From: Actinomycetota bacterium
GTDB taxonomy: Bacteria > Actinomycetota > Thermoleophilia > Gaiellales > Gaiellaceae
DNA length: 6,863 nt
Reading direction: 5' to 3'
Assembly: GCA_013812465.1 (NCBI GenBank)
Contig: JACCTK010000406.1
Coordinates: 1 to 6,863 of the forward strand
The notes under the pieces were generated by a model, which did not search any database, had not been told where the DNA came from, and saw only the letters and a program-made list of their open reading frames with translations. A program made the position numbers and the translations under genes. This document shows positions 4,877 through 6,863 of the stretch, piece by piece. Positions within the stretch are counted from its first letter, which is position 1, and each line of letters starts with the position of its first letter.

Positions 4877-5650
4877 CTACTTGCGGAGGTACCAGCGAAC
4901 CGCCGCGCGGGAGATGCTCGTCGGCACCTCGTGGCCGCCGGCGAAGCTCCGGAACGTGACGCTGTACCCGGATCCCCGGAGCTCAGGCACGATGCTGCTT
5001 CGCGTGCGGGAGTACGGGAGCACGTCGTCACCGGTTCCGTGCGCGATGAAGACGCGCGGCTTTCCCCGTCGCTCGACATCGAGCAACCCGCCGGGCGAGA
5101 GAGCCATCACCCTGCGGAAGACCCCGCCGTTCTGGAGTCCGATCGAGAGCGCGTGTGTCGCGCCGTCGGAGAACCCACCAACCGCCACCCGCCGGCGGTC
5201 GATCCGGCAGCGCTTCCAGGTCTCCCTGAGCGCGCGGTTCACCGTTTCCAGATCTCGGTCTCGAAGATTGTGAAGCGCGCTCCACGTGTTTCCGAGGGCG
5301 CCGGGCGCGAGCAGGACGAGACCCGGCTCCTTCCACGCCTCACGAAAGACGAAGAGCCCCTCCCGGGGCGACCCGCCCGCGCCGTGGAAGGCGAGGATGA
5401 GCCCTCTCGGCTTCTTGCTCCGACCCGGCGTCACGCGCAGGCGCGCGATCCGACCGTCTCCCAGGCGGAGCGGATGCTCGCCTGGCGCGCAGCGGCTGCC
5501 TGCTCCTGAGCGAGGCACGCGGATCTGACCCGGCGACATGCCGGCCTCCGGCGCGCCACTCTTACGGAGCTCGCCGCCGGAGCTGCCGCATCCGGCGAGC
5601 GTGGCTGTGAACACGACCAGGGCACCGGCAAAGGCACGAGATGACGCCAT
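4877..5650 (-). CDS. lipoprotein alpha/beta hydrolase (esterase / PHB-depolymerase-like)
   Basis: A 257-residue predicted lipoprotein esterase. The N-terminus has a short positive stretch, a hydrophobic core and the lipobox LAGC with Cys21 as the lipidation site, then a Gly/Ser-rich linker. The alpha/beta hydrolase fold begins near residue 65. LILAFHGAGG (84-93) supplies the oxyanion-hole HG motif. The nucleophile is Ser161 in GGFSDGATHAL. The acid is Asp208 or Asp209 in HGTGDDVLPY, and the base is His240 in AGGHEVP. The catalytic triad is therefore complete and in family order. The arrangement is most like small polyhydroxybutyrate-depolymerase/LpqC-type or carboxylesterase proteins; the substrate cannot be named. 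It would act outside the membrane, anchored by lipid. ATG 5650 is the only start that keeps the signal peptide; the Shine-Dalgarno is weak. Its TAG stop lies inside the right arm of the outer inverted repeat. The gene diverges from the FMN-reductase-like gene. Confidence 0.88.
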   Translation of the reverse strand: MASSRAFAGALVVFTATLAGCGSSGGELRKSGAPEAGMSPGQIRVPRSGAGSRCAPGEHPLRLGDGRIARLRVTPGRSKKPRGLILAFHGAGGSPREGLFVFREAWKEPGLVLLAPGALGNTWSALHNLRDRDLETVNRALRETWKRCRIDRRRVAVGGFSDGATHALSIGLQNGGVFRRVMALSPGGLLDVERRGKPRVFIAHGTGDDVLPYSRTRSSIVPELRGSGYSVTFRSFAGGHEVPTSISRAAVRWYLRK

Positions 5651-5706
5651 GCAGTCGGCAACCTATCGTGGCGAGCGTGATGATTCCCGCTCCATCGCCC
5701 GCCGAC

Positions 5707-5712
5707 AGGAGG
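5707..5712 (+). promoter_or_regulatory. ribosome-binding site AGGAGG deciding a TTG start
   Basis: A perfect AGGAGG lies 5 bases before TTG 5718-5720. It favours this start over the in-frame ATG at 5649, which would overlap the divergent lipoprotein start codon and add 23 residues rich in Arg and Ser. The 67-bp region between the two divergent starts must carry promoters for both genes, but no convincing -35/-10 pair was identified. Confidence 0.75.
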
Positions 5713-5717
5713 TTCCG

Positions 5718-6464
5718 TTGACCCTGAACGACTTCCAGCGAGAGCTCTGCACGACGAGCCGCTGGGACTTCTCCGACCTGACGGCTCTCTTCGTCAACTG
5801 CACGCTGAAGCCGTCCCCCGAGCAATCGCACACCGAGGGGCTCATGCGCATCTCGACACAGATCATGGAGCTGAACGGCGTCACGGTCGAGTACGTCCGG
5901 GCCCTCGACCACGAGCTCGCCCCGGGAGTCTGGCCGGACATGCGAGAGCATGGCGCGGAGCGGGACGGCTGGCCGGCGCTCTACGAGCGGGTGCAGACCG
6001 CGGACATCCTGGTTCTCGGCTCCCCGATCTGGCTCGGAGAGAAGTCTTCCGTGTGCGCGCGCGTGATCGAGCGCCTGTACGGGAACTCGAGCATCCTGAA
6101 CGAGCAAGGGCAGTACGCGTTCTATGGCAAGGTCGGAGGCTGCCTGATCACCGGCAACGAGGACGGCATCAAGCACTGCTCGATGAACATCCTCTATTCG
6201 CTCCAGCACCTCGGCTTCACGATCCCGCCGCAGGCGGACGCGGGTTGGATCGGCGAGGCCGGGCCGGGGCCGTCGTATCTCGATGCCGGCTCGGGCGGCC
6301 CCGAGAACGACTTCACCAACCGAAACACGACCTTCATGACCTGGAACCTGCTGCATGCCGCGCGACTGCTCAAAGATGCGGGAGGATTTCCGGCACACGG
6401 AAACCAGCGCTCGCTCTGGGACGCGGGCTGCCGCTTCGACTTCGCCAATCCCGACTACCGTTAG
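5718..6464 (+). CDS. flavodoxin-family / NADPH-dependent FMN reductase-like flavoprotein
   Basis: A 248-residue flavodoxin-fold protein read from TTG 5718. The first beta strand and phosphate loop for FMN are ALFVNCTLKPSPEQSHT (23-39). Strand 3 and the flavin-contacting loop are ADILVLGSPIWLGEKSS (95-111), followed by CARVIERLYG. A later strand gives KVGGCLITGNEDGIKHC (138-154), then LYSLQHLGFTIPPQADAGWIG, a pattern known in NAD(P)H-dependent FMN reductase-like proteins. These motifs indicate an FMN-binding cytoplasmic oxidoreductase, probably a quinone or nitro/azo-type reductase; the substrate is not determinable. The roughly 20 residues before the first strand are compatible with the family. 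The stop is followed 7 bp later by a glutathione S-transferase gene on the same strand, which suggests an operon for electrophile or oxidant handling. Confidence 0.88.
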   Translation: MTLNDFQRELCTTSRWDFSDLTALFVNCTLKPSPEQSHTEGLMRISTQIMELNGVTVEYVRALDHELAPGVWPDMREHGAERDGWPALYERVQTADILVLGSPIWLGEKSSVCARVIERLYGNSSILNEQGQYAFYGKVGGCLITGNEDGIKHCSMNILYSLQHLGFTIPPQADAGWIGEAGPGPSYLDAGSGGPENDFTNRNTTFMTWNLLHAARLLKDAGGFPAHGNQRSLWDAGCRFDFANPDYR

Positions 6465-6471
6465 TCGTCCT

Positions 6472-6863
6472 GTGCTGCTCTACAACTCTCCGGTCTCCGG
6501 CAATTGCTACAAGGTGCGGCTCCTGCTTGCCCACCTCGATCTTGCGTACGAGACAGTCGAGGTGAGCGTCGTCGACCGCTCCGGGCGGCCCGAGCTGCTC
6601 GGCGGGCTCAATCCCGCGTTGCGCGTGCCGACGCTGGTGCTCGACGACGGCCGCCCGCTCGCGGAATCGAACGCGATCCTCTGGTTCCTCGGCGACGGGA
6701 CCCGGCACGTCCCCGAGGGCGCCTACGAGCGCGCCAAGGTGCTGCAGTGGATGTTCTTCGAGCAGTACAGCCACGAGCCGTACATTGCGGTCGCACGGTT
6801 CTGGATGGCGTACTCGGGAAGTCCGGACCAGTTCGTGGGCGGGCGACGCGAGCGCGCGCTGAA
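6472..6863 (+). CDS. glutathione S-transferase family protein, N-terminal part (partial)
   Basis: From GTG 6472 the frame stays open to the window end (130 complete codons). The thioredoxin-fold N-terminal domain reads VLLYNSPVSGNCYKVRLLLA (1-20). The cis-proline is in LRVPTLVLDDG (Pro53), and the glutathione gamma-glutamyl-binding ESNAIL motif is at 65-70. The all-helical domain starts near residue 83 (GAYERAKVLQWMFFEQYSHE). This matches bacterial GST-family proteins of the YfcG/GstA type, in which the SPVSGN region supplies the thiol-activating residue. Many actinobacteria use mycothiol rather than glutathione, so the natural thiol cofactor is uncertain. GTG is chosen because it sits exactly where family members start; no good Shine-Dalgarno is visible, so translation is likely coupled to the upstream flavoprotein. 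The C-terminal part is beyond the window. Confidence 0.88.
   Translation, partial: MLLYNSPVSGNCYKVRLLLAHLDLAYETVEVSVVDRSGRPELLGGLNPALRVPTLVLDDGRPLAESNAILWFLGDGTRHVPEGAYERAKVLQWMFFEQYSHEPYIAVARFWMAYSGSPDQFVGGRRERAL

Larger units (their letters stand above)
4552..4879. repeat. outer 23-bp perfect inverted repeat bounding a nested repeat region (element-like)
   Basis: The arm at 4552-4574 (starting TAGTGGTCGCCGCC, ending AGGTACG) is the exact reverse complement of 4857-4879, with no mismatch in 23 bp, and identity stops sharply on both sides. The arms enclose 282 bp. The right arm begins, on the minus strand, with the TAG stop codon of the lipoprotein hydrolase; the left arm ends 10 bp before the mutY start. 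This accounts for almost all of the 335-bp gap between those genes. No credible ORF is present: the frames open here are repeat text. Short internal palindromes also occur at 4586-4595 (CGCAGCTGCG), 4593-4605, 4775-4791 (GACACG/CGTGTC) and 4839-4848 (TCGCCGGCGA). No clean target-site duplication was found outside the arms. It could be a MITE-like element, a REP-family cluster, or a structured RNA or DNA locus. Confidence 0.75.

Noticed and set aside
4551..4877. Minus- and plus-strand frames encoding repeated peptides such as APICRHIGATED.
   Set aside because: The peptide repeats are just the palindromic DNA read as codons; the frames contain no domain, and the DNA symmetry explains them.
5649..5717. 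An upstream ATG start at 5649 for the FMN-reductase-like gene.
   Set aside because: It would overlap the divergent start codon and add a Ser/Arg-rich stretch, while TTG 5718 has a perfect AGGAGG at proper spacing.

Overview
The window is GC-rich throughout, with compact gene spacing, 4-bp ATGA/GTGA gene overlaps and GTG/TTG start codons. Together with the style of the proteins this suggests a high-GC Actinomycetota, perhaps a Thermoleophilia-type soil lineage. That placement is inference from sequence style, not a search result.

Left edge, plus strand: the last 34 codons of ispF (isoprenoid precursor synthesis) run into the window. The ispF stop overlaps by four bases the start of a GNAT-family acetyltransferase that has decayed into a pseudogene read in four successive frame segments. 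The pseudogene stop shares a CTAG palindrome with the stop of a converging sensor kinase gene.

Minus-strand block (5650 down to 749), in transcription order: a lipoprotein alpha/beta hydrolase; a 335-bp non-coding stretch of nested inverted repeats; mutY (A/G-specific adenine glycosylase); a secreted protein with two similar halves; a 157-bp gap holding two REP-like hairpins; an OmpR-type response regulator; and a histidine kinase that overlaps the regulator by 4 bp. Regulator and kinase form one two-component operon. No target can be assigned from the sequence. The secreted protein and the lipoprotein are possible envelope-associated neighbours only.

Right edge, plus strand: divergent from the lipoprotein gene across 67 bp, a flavodoxin/NADPH-dependent FMN reductase-like gene (TTG start behind a perfect AGGAGG) is followed 7 bp later by a glutathione S-transferase family gene cut off by the window end. 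The two probably form a redox or detoxification operon.

The least explained part is 4552-4879. A 23-bp perfect inverted repeat encloses a 24-bp inverted repeat with one mismatch. Inside lie two 26-bp palindromes 105 bp apart that differ at two base pairs, both compensated on the opposite arm. This looks like a short non-autonomous repeat element or a structured nucleic acid. No coding gene explains it.
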